A stretch of DNA of 64,000 bases from Trichomonas vaginalis G3 (taxonomy: Eukaryota; Parabasalia; Trichomonadida; Trichomonadidae): contig NC_067203.1 in NCBI RefSeq assembly GCF_026262505.1, positions 26,641,411 through 26,705,410 on the forward strand, written 5' to 3'. Below the pieces are notes generated by a model. It had not been told where the DNA came from. It was given only the letters and a program-made list of their open reading frames with translations, and searched no databases. How positions within the stretch are numbered: position 1 is the stretch's first letter; each line of letters opens with the position of its first letter. Made by a program: the position numbers and the translations under genes. Below are positions 20,715 through 32,960 of the stretch, piece after piece.

Positions 20715-20966
20715 ATGACTCAGACAAGCCCTACGGACAAGACCCAAGGTGTCATAGATGTTGAAGCATTGAAGAAAGAAATTCGCGAGCAAATTTTATC
20801 CGAACTGAAGGAACAAAACAAGAACAAAAGCCAGAGAGACCAAAGAGAAACTTAGTGAAAAACAACTAGCTGCATTAGCTGCTGGAAGACAGAAGAACCC
20901 CGTTTGCTGGCGAAAAAAGCTAGAGAAGAAGCAAAAGCTAAAGAAGCTGAAGCAAAGAAAGAGTAA
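20715..20966 (+). pseudogene. Polinton short charged helical gene (fossil part)
   Basis: It starts with MTQTSPTDKTQGVIDVEALK and continues as a Lys/Glu/Ala-rich helix. Divergent from the gene at 20668. Function unknown. Confidence 0.4.
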
Positions 20967-20990
20967 ATGGTTTATTTTTATCCGAATTAA

Positions 20991-21961
20991 ATGTATAGAC
21001 AAATACCTTTATCTGTTGCGTTCAGTAGTGAAAACCCTGACGTCAAAATAAAGGGGAACAGAGTAACGTTTAAGTTTCCAACAGACTGGATTGTGAACAT
21101 AAATGAAGAGAAGTACATTGGCATAACATCTATGTATATAACACGTGCTTTCAGAAAGGTTGACTTTATACTTCAAGTCGAGATAGAAAATGACGAACAG
21201 TCTTTAAGCGCCCAAAACATTCATATACAAATACTTTAAAGACGATAAACATTGTTGCAATGTATGATTTCATTTAATGAGATGTTCGAGAAAAAGTTCA
21301 AATTGAAGTACAAACTTTACAGCCTTTACGTGAGTTTCTTGCACAACTGAAGGAAGAAGGTAGTCAGCCACAAACTTATACTTTCATTATGAATTTAATG
21401 AAAATGAAGATGGAACTCATGACTGTCAATTCATTGTATTCTCACCATTCAATGAATCGCTAAAAGAAAGAAAATCCATTACGTATAAGATTTCAAATCT
21501 CCGAACCAAGTGATGATTTTAAGAATGTTTTCAATTATGATGCAATGCTTCGAGGAAAAATGAATTTCAAAGATTGTAACACCTGGCATTTGGGATAGAA
21601 AGCAAGCAATACTTTACTCTAATATAGCCAAAGGCGTTGAAAATGAGTTCATTGGTCATACAAGAACTTCACCACTTCCCTAACCTAAATACTATAAATT
21701 AACTGGCTTCAATCGTGAGTTTTGGATAGACATGTTCTCCACTCATGACCATATAAATGTCCAGTGTTCTTGCCTCCAGATGGGAAGGACTGTCTCTACA
21801 TTGAAGCACAACTCTTAAACTCTACATCGCAGTATTGTAAAATCTACGCTAGCTTTATTTTTATCACGAATGACCTCATTGCTGACAAAAATAAGCCGCT
21901 AGCGGCAAGGGCGAAGCCCATGACCTCAGAACTTCAACTTACGAATAAAAGCTTGTTTTAG
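20991..21961 (+). pseudogene. Polinton minor capsid (penton-like) region (fossil part)
   Basis: The start (MYRQIPLSVAFSSENPDVKI) and the end block with FLPPDGKDCLYIEAQLL resemble the C-terminal strands of the jelly-roll protein at 55673-56554 (LPKDGKDGLIIEMIL). This suggests a second member of the same capsid family. A double hairpin (21895-21919) lies near its 3' end. Broken in several places. Confidence 0.5.
21895..21919 (+). repeat. double-hairpin element, 3' end of minor capsid gene
   Basis: The stem GCCGC/GCGGC with a 2-base loop is followed two bases later by GGGC/GCCC with loop gaa. Type I order. Confidence 0.75.
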
Positions 21962-21999
21962 TCGTTATGAAAAGTTGAACTTTTCAGCAAAGCAAGGAC

Positions 22000-24900
22000 T
22001 AGAAACTTACATAAGTCAAATCCAATCTCTGACCATCATAAAGTGCTTTGTAAAGTTTCATTAAACTGAACTCAGAGTCTTTGTCATATGTTCCAACAGG
22101 TATGTGAATGTTCTTATCTTCATTGTAATAGCATTGTATAGCTTCAGGAAACATTTCATTAGCGGTTAAAGCAATAAATCTTGCTTCACGCTTTCATTCT
22201 GCAGTGAAATGCAACTTCATTTAAATCGTTAGTGAGTAAGTCTATGTAGGTCTTCTTTCCACAGAAAATACTTTTATATAGCTAAACTTTGTTTTCCAGG
22301 TTTATTTCTGCAAAGTCGCTATGAAATTGACCAAGGTTCTTTCCTATAAGTTCGCGACCATATCTCTTCTTAAACTCTGCTGCAAGCTTTGGGATGTCTT
22401 CATTATATAAGTGCATACTGTCGGTATCCTGTAAAAAGATTTGAAGTCCCATGTCCTCTGCAGTACAGAATACTTCATTCATAATACGTTTTGACATAGA
22501 CAGAATATTAACACCAAGTGGACAGAAGTTTAAAGTGTCTGCAAATGCTTTTCGTTAGCTTGAAAATAGTTTTATCTGAACCATCCAAACCTTCGAACTT
22601 CACTATATGGTTGTAATTTCTTATAGCATATCTTATAGCATCTTTGTCATTTACTATGGTTATTTTTGACTCAATAGGAGATAGAATAGTTTTGCCATAA
22701 ATGCTGTTCAGAATGAGTTTTATAATTTTCTTGTAAGGGGTTTCCTTCTTTCTTATACTTTAACCTTAACTCAACAACTTCTTTACTTCATCTCTTATTC
22801 TCATATCTCTGTTTCCATCGTAATAGTATCCTTGCAACACTTCACATTTGACACCTTGATATTTTATGAGGTCTTGTAATGTTATATGGTCAACATACAA
22901 TGAGACAGCAAGTGTTTTGAACTTCTTGGAACGTTAAGTTCTGGATTTAGTTCAGGGTCGCAAACTATTAAATGAAAGTGTCTGGGTATACCAATCTCTG
23001 TTATCTTAATGAGAACAAAGAAGCCACATAAACTTTTCACCAATGGGTTCCTTTTGGTCATCATCGAATAAATGTCTCATGAGATACTCTGTGCTTAACA
23101 TTTCTTCCTTCAATACTTTTGGAATACCTTCTAAAGTATAAAGTCTTGCTATAGCTGAAGGATATAATGAAACAGTGTCGAAGTCAGCAATGAGTTTCTT
23201 TTTGCTCTTTTGTTTCATGTTATCTGACAACATACATCTTCCACCTTGAATGCATCTCGAAATAAATTCTCTTGGTTTATTTGAGAGGTCATAAAGATTT
23301 CCATTCGGGAAGTATACTCTGTTCTCAAACAATTTGTTAGCAATAGAACAAATACTAACGTAGTCATAAACGTTTAAATCAAACTCTTTCAATAAGTCAT
23401 TGCGGAACTTTACAAAACCTTCTCTTAAAATTCTTACATCTTGTTTGCAGTAAAACGTGCTATATTTTTCTAAGTCGAAGTGGTTTTCATCTATTCTGCA
23501 ACCTTTGATGGAATCTATGTTTTCATGAATGTATCTGCATCATGGATAAACTTACATGCTTCAGAAATGACACCAGTTCTGTTGTCATTTGCTAACAAAA
23601 CACTGCTGTAGTAGTTATATGGAAATACTTCTTTCGGTCCTGTTTGTAAGTTAAACATAGCAGGAAATAGTTTAAGCTTCTTATTTATAACACTGTAAGA
23701 GTCTTTTATAATAATTGCCCGTCCTTTATATAAACCAGTTATTTGCATTGTTCGTGAACCTTTAATGATGGGAGTTCCTTTCACTTCTGTCATGTGTCTT
23801 AAGATGAAGTTTATGTCATAACTGAGGTTGTGGAAATATATTAAACTCTTGTCAGGAAGTCTTTCCAAAAATTCTGTTGCACAGTTTTGACCCCAAATGC
23901 TTTCACTCACTGAACCATCTTCACTGTCATAACAGATGTTAAAAGCTTTATGAAAGCCGTCTGTGCTACACTCAAAGTCAGCAAAGAAAACGTGCTCAGG
24001 AATGAATTTACATTTAGCTTTATTTACTTCTTTTGACTCTGCTTTCTTCTTCAGTTGTACACAATACTTTGGAGCATATGTCAAATCTTTAAATGGTGCA
24101 AGGTTCTGTTTATATAAGTCAGTAGTATATGTGAAAAGTTCTCCATAAGAAATAGGTTCGAAATATTTGCACTCCCACAATGTTTTCATAACATCCCATA
24201 GCGGTGTTGTTCTATCATAACGAACTACATATTTATCTTCTCTCTTTGTATAAATCTTCATCTGTTTCTCAATGTTCATTCCACCACACTCCTTCAAGAT
24301 TTCTATATAGTTTCGAATGAAGTATGTTGTCATTGGTAATCTTTCATTTAGCATGTAGTGGTCTTCAACAAGAAGTAAGTCAATAGTTCTAACAGTTTCG
24401 CATTCTTTTGGTATATATCTCTTTATTTCATTATGTCTTGAGTCATTGAAATAACCAATGGTAACATTAAATGCTATACCTGTTGCGTCAGAAATTTCTT
24501 GTACTTTACTTTGAGGAAAGTCTCTAACACGAATGACTTCTCTCATGTGGTCAATAGTTTCTTCATTTACTCCAGCCTGAATGCAAGCATAAACGAAACA
24601 ATTGTCCTCTGTCATAAGTGTTGCAGTTCTTTTGTTCAGTTCATTGAAGATTTGGTAGCGTTCAAGATTTATAGGTAATGTGCAAAGATACTTCCAGAAC
24701 TGACCGCTTCTCTTCTTATAAAACTTCTTTTCACCATTATCTTTCCAAAAGCTTTCTATAAGTGCTGGGTTTCCTGTTTGCTTAAGAGCTTCCAAAATGG
24801 CTTTCTGGTCATTTGTCAGTGTGCTTTCATCTCTATATGGTCTCTTTTTTGGTTTGCCTTTCTTTACATCTGACATCGTTAAGCCTTCATATTCTGTTAA

Positions 24901-25702
24901 ATCATACATCTTTATTTCGGTAAGATTCTTTATGTTTGTCAAGAAGAAGTCATAGTGCATTTCAACAATACCTGCAGCATTTGCTTCTATCTCTGATATA
25001 AAGTTCTCCTTCAAGAGCTGATGTAGTAATGTTCCAATATTATTGAGGTTTAACGTAGAACATTCATACTTTCCACCAAGTTTATAACATACCATCCATC
25101 TCTGTTGCGAGTTTATTTTAATTTTCTCTAAGAGTCTCATGAAAACCTTACCGAAATGTTTGTGTAAGTAGTCTCTGTTTGGTTCATCTAAAGCTTCGAT
25201 GTTAAAGTCAATGAGTCTATTGCCTGACTTCACATTTCTCTTCCTATTCTCTTCATCTTTCTTTAACCATCTCTCACCTTCTTTTGGTTTGTCGTCAATG
25301 GAACGAATGACATCGTTAGCTTTGCGAACTTGTTCTATAGCACTTTTAAACATCTCTCTTCTCTGTTGTTTCAGTGTGTCATCTCTCTTTCGTGTTTCAC
25401 CAACGTTTGCATGGGCTACGCCCGCGCCGTCATGCGGCTTTGTTATGTCAAACATTTCTCTTCTTACTTCATGAGGTATTGAACGTCTATGATATAAGTC
25501 AATAGCAACGTCATTTAAAGGAAATGTTTTGTTATTAATGTAATCATGAATTCTATCATAAGTTATTTCACCATATATAGTCATTGAGGATGTCAGCGAG
25601 TGCCTTTTTGTTTGTTGCGTAATGTTTTGCAACATCTATGTTAGCTTCTGTAAGAAGTTGTTTTATTTCCGAGTGTTCTAACTTAGACAACTTCCGATAC
25701 AT
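22000..25702 (-). pseudogene. Polinton protein-primed DNA polymerase B region, left copy (fossil)
   Basis: From right to left: N-terminal helical domain (LTEANIDVAKHYAT), a long linker, Exo I FFADFECS, Exo II YFHNLSYDINF, Exo III YCKQDVRIL, polymerase motif A DFDTVSLYPS, and motif C with QDTDSMHL near 22430. These are the signatures of protein-primed PolB of Polintons and linear viral or plasmid DNAs. The part from 22917 on is nearly identical to 40976-43761. Size fits the roughly 1,100-1,200-residue Polinton enzymes. Broken in several places. Confidence 0.85.
25413..25438 (-). repeat. double-hairpin element in PolB, left copy
   Basis: On the minus strand a GCCG/CGGC stem is followed by a GGGC/GCCC stem with loop gta. 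The coded peptide in phase is KPHDGAGVAH. Its twin in the right copy is at about 43473-43498. Confidence 0.75.
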
Positions 25703-25793
25703 CTTTAGTAGGAAATAAAAAAAATATTTTTTGAAAAAATTAGATTAGATTTTTTTAAGTTATTTTTCAAAATAATTTAATATTTTTATTTTA

Positions 25794-26266
25794 ATGAAAC
25801 ACATGCAAGATTGCAAGTTCTTTTCATACAATGCTCTCGCTACTGTCATCAAGAATGAGTTCAATAATGCTTCAAACGTCAATGTTATCTTTAACAAGAA
25901 GTTTGTGAAAGAATCTAAGTTTGGTCAGTATGTCAGACCATTAGCTATCGTCATTGACCGCAAACGTTATACTTCACAAGAGTTAGCAGTAGTTTTGAAA
26001 CAAAAGGGTTTCTTCGTGAATGTCAAAGATACACACTATACTGTCATAAAGAACTCCAACATTGACTTCTTCAGTATTGCTATGAATCTTTCCGAACAGA
26101 AAGAATATAAGAAGGGTGAAACATCTGTGAAATATATCCTTCATCTCTGAAGACAATAACGAACAAAGATGTTATACAAAAGTTCTTACCAAAGGTTGAA
26201 GAAGCTTCAATTGACATTGACGAAGGAAGTGAAATGGTTGAAGAAATTGACCCTGAAGCTATTTAA
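25794..26266 (+). pseudogene. Polinton unknown gene next to PolB, left copy (fossil part)
   Basis: Counterpart of the gene at 43853-44326, divergent from PolB. See that entry for the protein. Confidence 0.6.
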
Positions 26267-26305
26267 CCAAAAATATATTTTTGGTGAAGAGGTGAGATAT
26301 CACCT

Positions 26306-26335
26306 AGCCGCTTTGCGGCTCTGACCCTTTGGGTC
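26306..26335. repeat. double-hairpin element, intergenic, left copy
   Basis: AGCCGC/GCGGCT with loop ttt and GACCC/GGGTC with loop ttt, three bases or fewer apart. It sits inside an AGGTGA hairpin. Twin at 44366-44395. Confidence 0.8.
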
Positions 26336-26424
26336 TGTTTTTTCACCTCATTCTCTCTTCGTTAATGTTGTCGTGACTTCTTCGTTAATGTTGTCGTGAC
26401 TTCTTCGTTAATGTTGTCGTGACT

Positions 26425-27250
26425 TCATTCTTCCTCTTTGAAGTTATCGAAATATTCTGTTATTTTTTCCTTCAGTAATGTTAAGTCTTCTTTGAAGGTA
26501 AGTATTGTGCAACCTTTGATGTCATAGTGTGTTTGAGGAAGAGTATTTTTGACAATTTCTTTATTTGCTCATTCGGTGTCATTGAAATCGGTAAGTTTTC
26601 ACGATAGAACCAGTTTCTGTCAGATTTATATATTTTAGCAAGGTCGTAAAAGCTTTTGTTGTTTCTTCTGACTAAATGCAACATAACCATATCTTTATCT
26701 TCTTCATTTTCCAACTTTCAGTATAAATCATATACTTATAACTCTTTTCCTTTCCTTTTGGTACTGAACGTGGTATTCTTTTCTGTATGCTTTTGTCTTG
26801 GATTCAATGACTTCATCTTTTGCTTGAAGTTTCTTTTCCATCTCTCCACGTTCTGCTTTATATAGTTCATCTAACATCATGAAAATATAACAAGCATAAC
26901 GAGGTGAAGCCCACATTGCTACAGCATTTACTAAAAGTCTATGAACATAATAACCTTTCAAACCAGGTGCCAAATTCTTGCGATTTTCGTACGGAATCTC
27001 TTCCCTCGGTTTTCCGAGGGAAGCAATCATATGAGGAAATTCTTCTAAAAGTTCTTTGCCTGTTGGTTTTCAAACAATGATATGCTTGCTTTTGTAGAAC
27101 GAAGAGCGTTCATTATACTTTGCATTTGATACATATCATCTTTGACTGAACGAATGAGTCTCAATTGTTTGTTATATTGTATGTATTCGTATTCTTCATT
27201 TATGGCTTCATGAACGATAGCAGTGTTGTTGTGTTCTCTAATGTTGACAT
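26425..27250 (-). pseudogene. Polinton KilA-N domain gene, left copy (fossil part)
   Basis: Counterpart of the gene at 44485-45312, where the domains are described. Confidence 0.6.
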
Positions 27251-27357
27251 TACTGTTCTTACATACAGGATAAAAAAATAAATAAAATAAAAACTAACTT
27301 TATTTTTTCTGAGATAAACACTATTTCTTCACAACATTAAATTTTATCCTGTATGAA

Positions 27358-27731
27358 ATGACTTTAAAAAGATTATTGACTGACTTCGAATACTATCTCA
27401 TTGACCACTGACAGACCCTCAAAACTGTGTTGAAAGTTCTTTAAGCTTTAAGATTGAAGGTACGACGCATTTTGTCTTCACTTACGTATTGAAAGAATAT
27501 GACCGTTATCATAACGAAGTGAATCAAACACTAATAAAATTTGTAGATAAAAAATTGGTTAACAATGAATATTTTAAACGTGAAGACCCAAACACTGCTG
27601 GAGATGATGAAGAATACAGACAAGTTATTGAAAAAAATAACGCAAGATTAGATGCAATAGAAAAGAAGTTTAATGAATGTCTTACAAACACGTATGAATA
27701 TCTTATGCAGTGGGAAGCCAGATGGAAATAA
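27358..27731 (+). pseudogene. Polinton 124-codon unknown gene, left copy (fossil part)
   Basis: Counterpart of 45420-45794. Confidence 0.55.
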
Positions 27732-27772
27732 ATTTACGTCAAATATGCAATTTATAAAATCTTATGTCGACA

Positions 27773-27845
27773 GGCTACGTAGCACAGTGGTCTAAGGTGG
27801 TGTTATGGAGGGGTCAAGGTCTGTGGTTCGAACCGCGACAGCGCC
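27773..27845 (+). ncRNA. tRNA-like sequence, left copy
   Basis: Same sequence as 45836-45908, with A-box and B-box-like stretches. Confidence 0.35.
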
Positions 27846-28263
27846 GTATTTTCTTATTTCTTTATTGTCTTGTTTGTCGTGAATAAAAAGTGTCATAAAA
27901 GTGCTCTATCTTCCACGGGAATAAATAAAAAATTTACTTTATTTCTTCTTTATTTCTTTGTTCCCGTGGAAGAAGGGTTTTGCTGTTTTTTCTCAGCCGA
28001 AATCAATGATTTTTTCATTTTTGGAATCCTTAGCGAATGAGGAATCTTTTCTCTCGTGGAAGCTTTGACCTAAAATATAATTTAGGTGAAGAGGTGAGAT
28101 GTCACCTGTTTTCTCACCTCTTTTTTCACCCTCGTGACTTTGTCATAACTTCTTCGTAAATGCTTTGTCATAACTTCTTCGTAAATGCTTTGTCATAACT
28201 TCTTCGTAAATGAGTGTAAATGACCAAAAAATATATTATAGGTGAAGAGGTGAGATGTCACCT

Positions 28264-28293
28264 AGCCGCTTTGCGGCTCTGACCCTTTGGGTC
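28264..28293. repeat. double-hairpin element, intergenic, left copy
   Basis: AGCCGC/GCGGCT and GACCC/GGGTC stems, the same as at 26306 but at another intergenic place. Twin at 46328-46357. Confidence 0.8.
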
Positions 28294-28401
28294 TCTTTTT
28301 TCACCTAATTTCTCACCTCTTGAATTTTCATGAAATTTCCTTAAGATAGAAAAATAACGTTAGTTTTATTTTATTTATTTTTTTATTTTGTATGTAAAGA
28401 T

Positions 28402-29369
28402 ATGATTTCAACAATCGGCACAACAACAATTCAAGCCGCGAACGGCGGGACTCTGTCCACAACAACTTCACCAAACTCGTTAGTCATGAATCCAACATCT
28501 ATGTTAGTAGAGATGAAAAGCTTCATTCCTTCTTCATATACTTTCGAAACAAAAATCCAGAAGAATAAAGCAAGAACTTTAACAAGTAAATTTAGACTGT
28601 AGTGCGAAAGATGAAACAAATGAACAGTATCTTTATGAAATGCAGGACATTATTGACCATTTACCTAAAACTACCTGAAATTCAGCATCAAAAACTAACT
28701 ATTCCTGAATTCGATGAAATAGAAGTGAAACCAACTGACTCAGTAGAAATAAAGAAGTTCATTTCGAAAGGTAAACTATGAGTTCTAGGATTTCATTGCA
28801 ACCATAAGGTTATGGACAAAGATTGCGACATGGTAATAAGAATGTTTTCTGACATATATAAATCCGGGGAGTTTAAGACCTACGATAACTTTGTTTCGTT
28901 AGTTGCTGAATGTGTATGGCAGATAAGAGATAAAGATAGAAGAGGTAAATAAATGGAACGAACAGATAAGACCAACTGCTTTTGAGTTAAAGAAAACCAT
29001 TGACGCCTAGTTGTTTTAGCAGGTAAGGTTTCAGAATATAACGCAAAAAATGAATCCGCAATGTTCTAAATGTAAAGCAAGCAATTAGGAAATATAACTA
29101 CTCCGTCAAAGAGATAGAAAGAATGCGAAACGACTATGCAGACTTAAAGAAAGAAGCAGAAAAGCCAGCAGAAAATAAAATGGACATGTTAGCATTTCTG
29201 AACAAAAACTATCCAACTGCTGACGATTTCCTTCTATCTGACGTCAAGAAGAAATAAAAGAAACTTTCGGCATTGTTAAAACTTTGACATACTGACAGAA
29301 GAAATAGAAGCTACGAAATTGTTTAGGATTTCAAATATACATCGTACAATTCATGTAAAACGCTTGTGA
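28402..29369 (+). pseudogene. Polinton 321-codon unknown gene, left copy (fossil part)
   Basis: Counterpart of 46466-47431. Confidence 0.55.
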
Positions 29370-29447
29370 AAAACTGGGGTGAGAAAACAGGTGAGAAAAC
29401 GGGTGACATCTCACCTCTTCACCTATAATATATTTTTGCTTAATTAA

Positions 29448-29932
29448 ATGCTTTCCGGAAACGTCGATGAAAATCATATGGACAATTATATGAAAAATTA
29501 ATAATGATTACCCTCATTAACCAGGGAAATGACGGATTCTATAGTTCGTAAATTCGATGAAATACAGGATATGTGGTTCGACAGATTCGACATGAACGAT
29601 AAGGAAAGAGAAAGAACGATAACAATTACTTACTAAAAGAATCCAAAATCTAAAATAGGTGAAGCTTCCAACATTAACACAGTACATAACTTTTACACCG
29701 CTGTTTATATTTTCAATAATTTATTTAACGATGAACGAGAAAGAAAAAATGTTTAACGGAAGAAATGAATATGATTTTATCCTTTGCTGTTCGGATGTTG
29801 ACATGAAACTAAAGAAAATATTCTTATTACAAGATGACACGGTTGAAGATGAAGTCAATGAGTTTTTAAATCGTGATTTAAATGAAATTGATGAAGTTAT
29901 GACCCGAATGTTATAAAAAGTTCAAGAAGTGA
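29448..29932 (+). pseudogene. Polinton 164-codon unknown gene, left copy (fossil part)
   Basis: Counterpart of 47511-48005. Confidence 0.55.
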
Positions 29933-30076
29933 AAAAAGAGGTGGAGAAAACAGGTGAAATCTCACCTCTTCACCTAAAATTATATTTTGGTGTAAATTTA
30001 TGACAAAAATAAATGGTACCTTAATGATGATCATGACTGTCTCGTTTCAGGTCTGATTTACATCCAACGAAAAAGT

Positions 30077-31182
30077 TTAGAAAGAATTTTCTTATTCTTT
30101 CTGGCATATTTTTGTCTTCCAGTACTCCCGCTCTAATGGTCCCAGATGTGTTGGTTTTGACTCTCTCAAGTCTCTTAGATGGTATAAACATCTTCAACGT
30201 CCCTCCTTCATATCTTACTTTATAAGTGTCATCGTTTGTGTTATAGTCAAGTATTTCAATAACCATCCTCGCTTTGCTTCGTCAATGGTTTCAGCAAGTT
30301 CTTGGCCATTACTACTTTCGAACTAATTTATGTCGAGGGTAAATGTATGGAGTCGTCAGCAGCCTTTTATAAAGATATCCATTACCTTGCGTAGAGTCTA
30401 CGATATAATAATTTCGACTTAACCTTAACGTTTCTTTGTCAATGGTTTGTCGTCAAGAACTACACGAACTTATTGTACAGAATAGGGTAAATTGTGTTGA
30501 ATTTCTGATTATTTTGTGTTTTGACTTAGTTCTTTTGTATACTAATTTTCTTTCTTGTTGTTGTGTCATTGAATTTGGTGTATGTCCTGTTGTAGAATGT
30601 GTTGAGGAATTATATACTTCGAGAAAATGTTTATTGGTTTCTTCGGTAAGTTCGCTCTTGATTTAAATCTCTGAGAGTCCTTATGAAGCGGTTAATGATC
30701 CGAGTATGTTATGGTTTATGGTCTTCAGTAGTGTAGTGAGTTATGTTATGCTTAATGACGAAAATCTGTGATTTCAATTGCTGAGGTATGCACTGTCTTT
30801 GGTCTGATGTTAAATACTTGGTTATGTTCTGCTACAAACTTTTTAGAAACTCTTAAACACTTCACGTGTCCTTATTCCTCATCTGGATATGCATAGCTTT
30901 ACGCAGTGTTATACATTAATGAAGATGAGGAATGGTTATATTGTCCTCCTTTTCTGCTTTGAATGAGAGTGTCAAATTGGTTGCGTAGGGAGTGTTGGCG
31001 TAAATTGGTAAAAAAGTAGTCCGAAGGGTTTATTATTTGGTTGATGTATCAACATTTTTGTATTCAAAGAACTTTTCACTTCAGCTCTGTAGTAAATTCC
31101 TCCGACCTTTTGCAGCTTCATTGAATTTTCTTAACATTGACTCTCAATGGATGTTGTTCGAAAACTTCTTTTCAAAGCTCAT
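30077..31182 (-). pseudogene. Polinton integrase, left copy (fossil part)
   Basis: Counterpart of the integrase at 48149-49234. Confidence 0.6.
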
Positions 31183-31202
31183 TTTATGTAAAGTTAAAGA
31201 TT

Positions 31203-31945
31203 TTAAACCAACTCGTATCCAAGCGTGCATGTTATATAAGGAGGCACTAAATAATCTTTTCCATTACCTGCTGGGTCTGTAATACCAGCTACAACACTGT
31301 GTAGATTTCCCTCAGTTCCACAGAAAATACCGTGTGCGCTAACATCTTTTGGTGCGTTAGTTTGTGATATCATATCTATGCATTCCCTGTCTATTCCGAA
31401 CCCGCTGCAAGATTTTGTATTAACCCTTTTTTGTTTACTTGAATGTGAATGGTTTCCTTCCACAGATGTTGCGTCCCACCTGAACCTATGCTATGTGAAG
31501 GAAGGTTTCAATACCTATTTTCTTTGAACTCTCCGCATCTTCATTGACTGAGTATAGTGTAGCAATGGAAAACTGTCAACTATTTTCATACATCTACCAC
31601 CAAATAAAGTGTTTTGGATTTATTGGATTCATAGACGTAGTAACAGCTCCGTATAGAATATTAAATCATTATATTGCTTGCATAACTCTATAACAAGTAT
31701 TCTAAGAAATCTTAGTCAATCTAAATACCATTTGGAATGTATCTCCGAATGAAATGTTGCATTTGTTCACTTTTATAAGTAATGTTAGTTCAATAGAATT
31801 TATCCAAGAAAATTCAAAAGTATCTGGTTGAAAGACCTCTAACAAATCTCAAATGGAGTTGCTTGGTCACCATTTATAATTTCTGTTGTACAATGTCATT
31901 GTAATCTGGTTTTGAAATTTCTTTGTTAGTTCTGTATCCACAATA
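31203..31945 (-). pseudogene. Polinton fibre-tip gene, left copy (fossil part)
   Basis: Counterpart of 49254-49967; the end coordinates are approximate. Confidence 0.5.
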
Positions 31946-32061
31946 AGTTTTGTCGGCTTTACTGTCTAAACATTGCTGTAGTTAATATGTGTTTCCAAAG
32001 ATTCTCAAGGCATGAACCTTCCGATATTCATATATTGTTATTTAAGGAGTTAGTGTATCTT

Positions 32062-32841
32062 TTACGCTTGTTACTTGGATTTTCTAATGGTTGCAGCTTG
32101 AACCAAGGTCAAAGTTTAAATATTATGTCGTCCTGCTCTAACATAGTGAAGGATTTCATGTGATGTGTCTTGTTCTGCTTTCTTAATCAATATAAATCTG
32201 AGACAGTGAATTTAAACATTATTTTCATCCTCCATGACATAAACATCCTTTATACATCTAATGTTTCTCATCGTCGTGTATGTCGTCATCGATGTTAAAA
32301 CTCTTGTGGCAAATTAGGAGGTTTTACAATATAATGGCAGACGCTTGCGGCGGGCTTCCGCCCTGCACCCAACCGGAAGTTTCTTCAAACCGTTTCCCTT
32401 CCAATACGTTTCTATAGCAACAGTTTGTGAAGGATTATAATGTGTACTGTTCTTGTTCTGCTTTCTTGTCTAACATTGTCTGGTAGTTCATAATGCTTCA
32501 AAGTTTCTGGCAATGATTTCAATGTTCCTGCAACTAGTTTCTAAACTGTTGATTAAGAATAGTCCATTTACGCTGTACTCGAGATTCTCTCTAATGGTGC
32601 ACTTGAACCAAGGTCAAATTCCAATTATTATGTCGTCTGCTCTAACAGTAGTGAGAGATTTATGTGTATGGTTTCTTGTCTGCTTTTACTGTCTAAAGAA
32701 GTTTGAAGTTCATTTTATATCGGATGATGTTGTGTTTATGAGATTTCAAAACTTGTTCATTCGCTTCGAGTTCAAACTTTGTCAGCTTTACCTTTTAAAG
32801 CACCTTCAAACGTTTATTTTTGACTTTACTCTCATTAAATC
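32062..32841 (-). pseudogene. Polinton fibre repeat gene, left copy (fossil part)
   Basis: Counterpart of 50077-50805; limits are approximate. The double hairpin near 32340 matches the one at 50339. Confidence 0.5.
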
Positions 32842-32860
32842 TTGGTTCAACTAATACACG

Positions 32861-32960
32861 NNNNNNNNNNNNNNNNNNNNNNNNNNNNNNNNNNNNNNNN
32901 NNNNNNNNNNNNNNNNNNNNNNNNNNNNNNNNNNNNNNNNNNNNNNNNNNNNNNNNNNNN
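32861..32960. other. assembly gap of 100 N
   Basis: Exactly 100 N, a usual placeholder for a gap of unknown size. The left contig stops here at the base that corresponds to about 50827 in the right copy. Confidence 0.95.

Larger units (their letters stand above)
22917..32860. repeat. left copy of the duplicated 9.9-kb Polinton block
   Basis: It matches 40976-50829 gene by gene and base by base apart from many scattered small differences, and it ends at the N gap. The scatter, mostly run-length differences, is what poorly polished long reads give. Parts: PolB remainder, small gene, KilA-N gene, small gene, tRNA-like sequence, two unknown genes, integrase and two fibre genes. Either a real tandem duplication or, more likely, a scaffolding artefact. 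Confidence 0.8.
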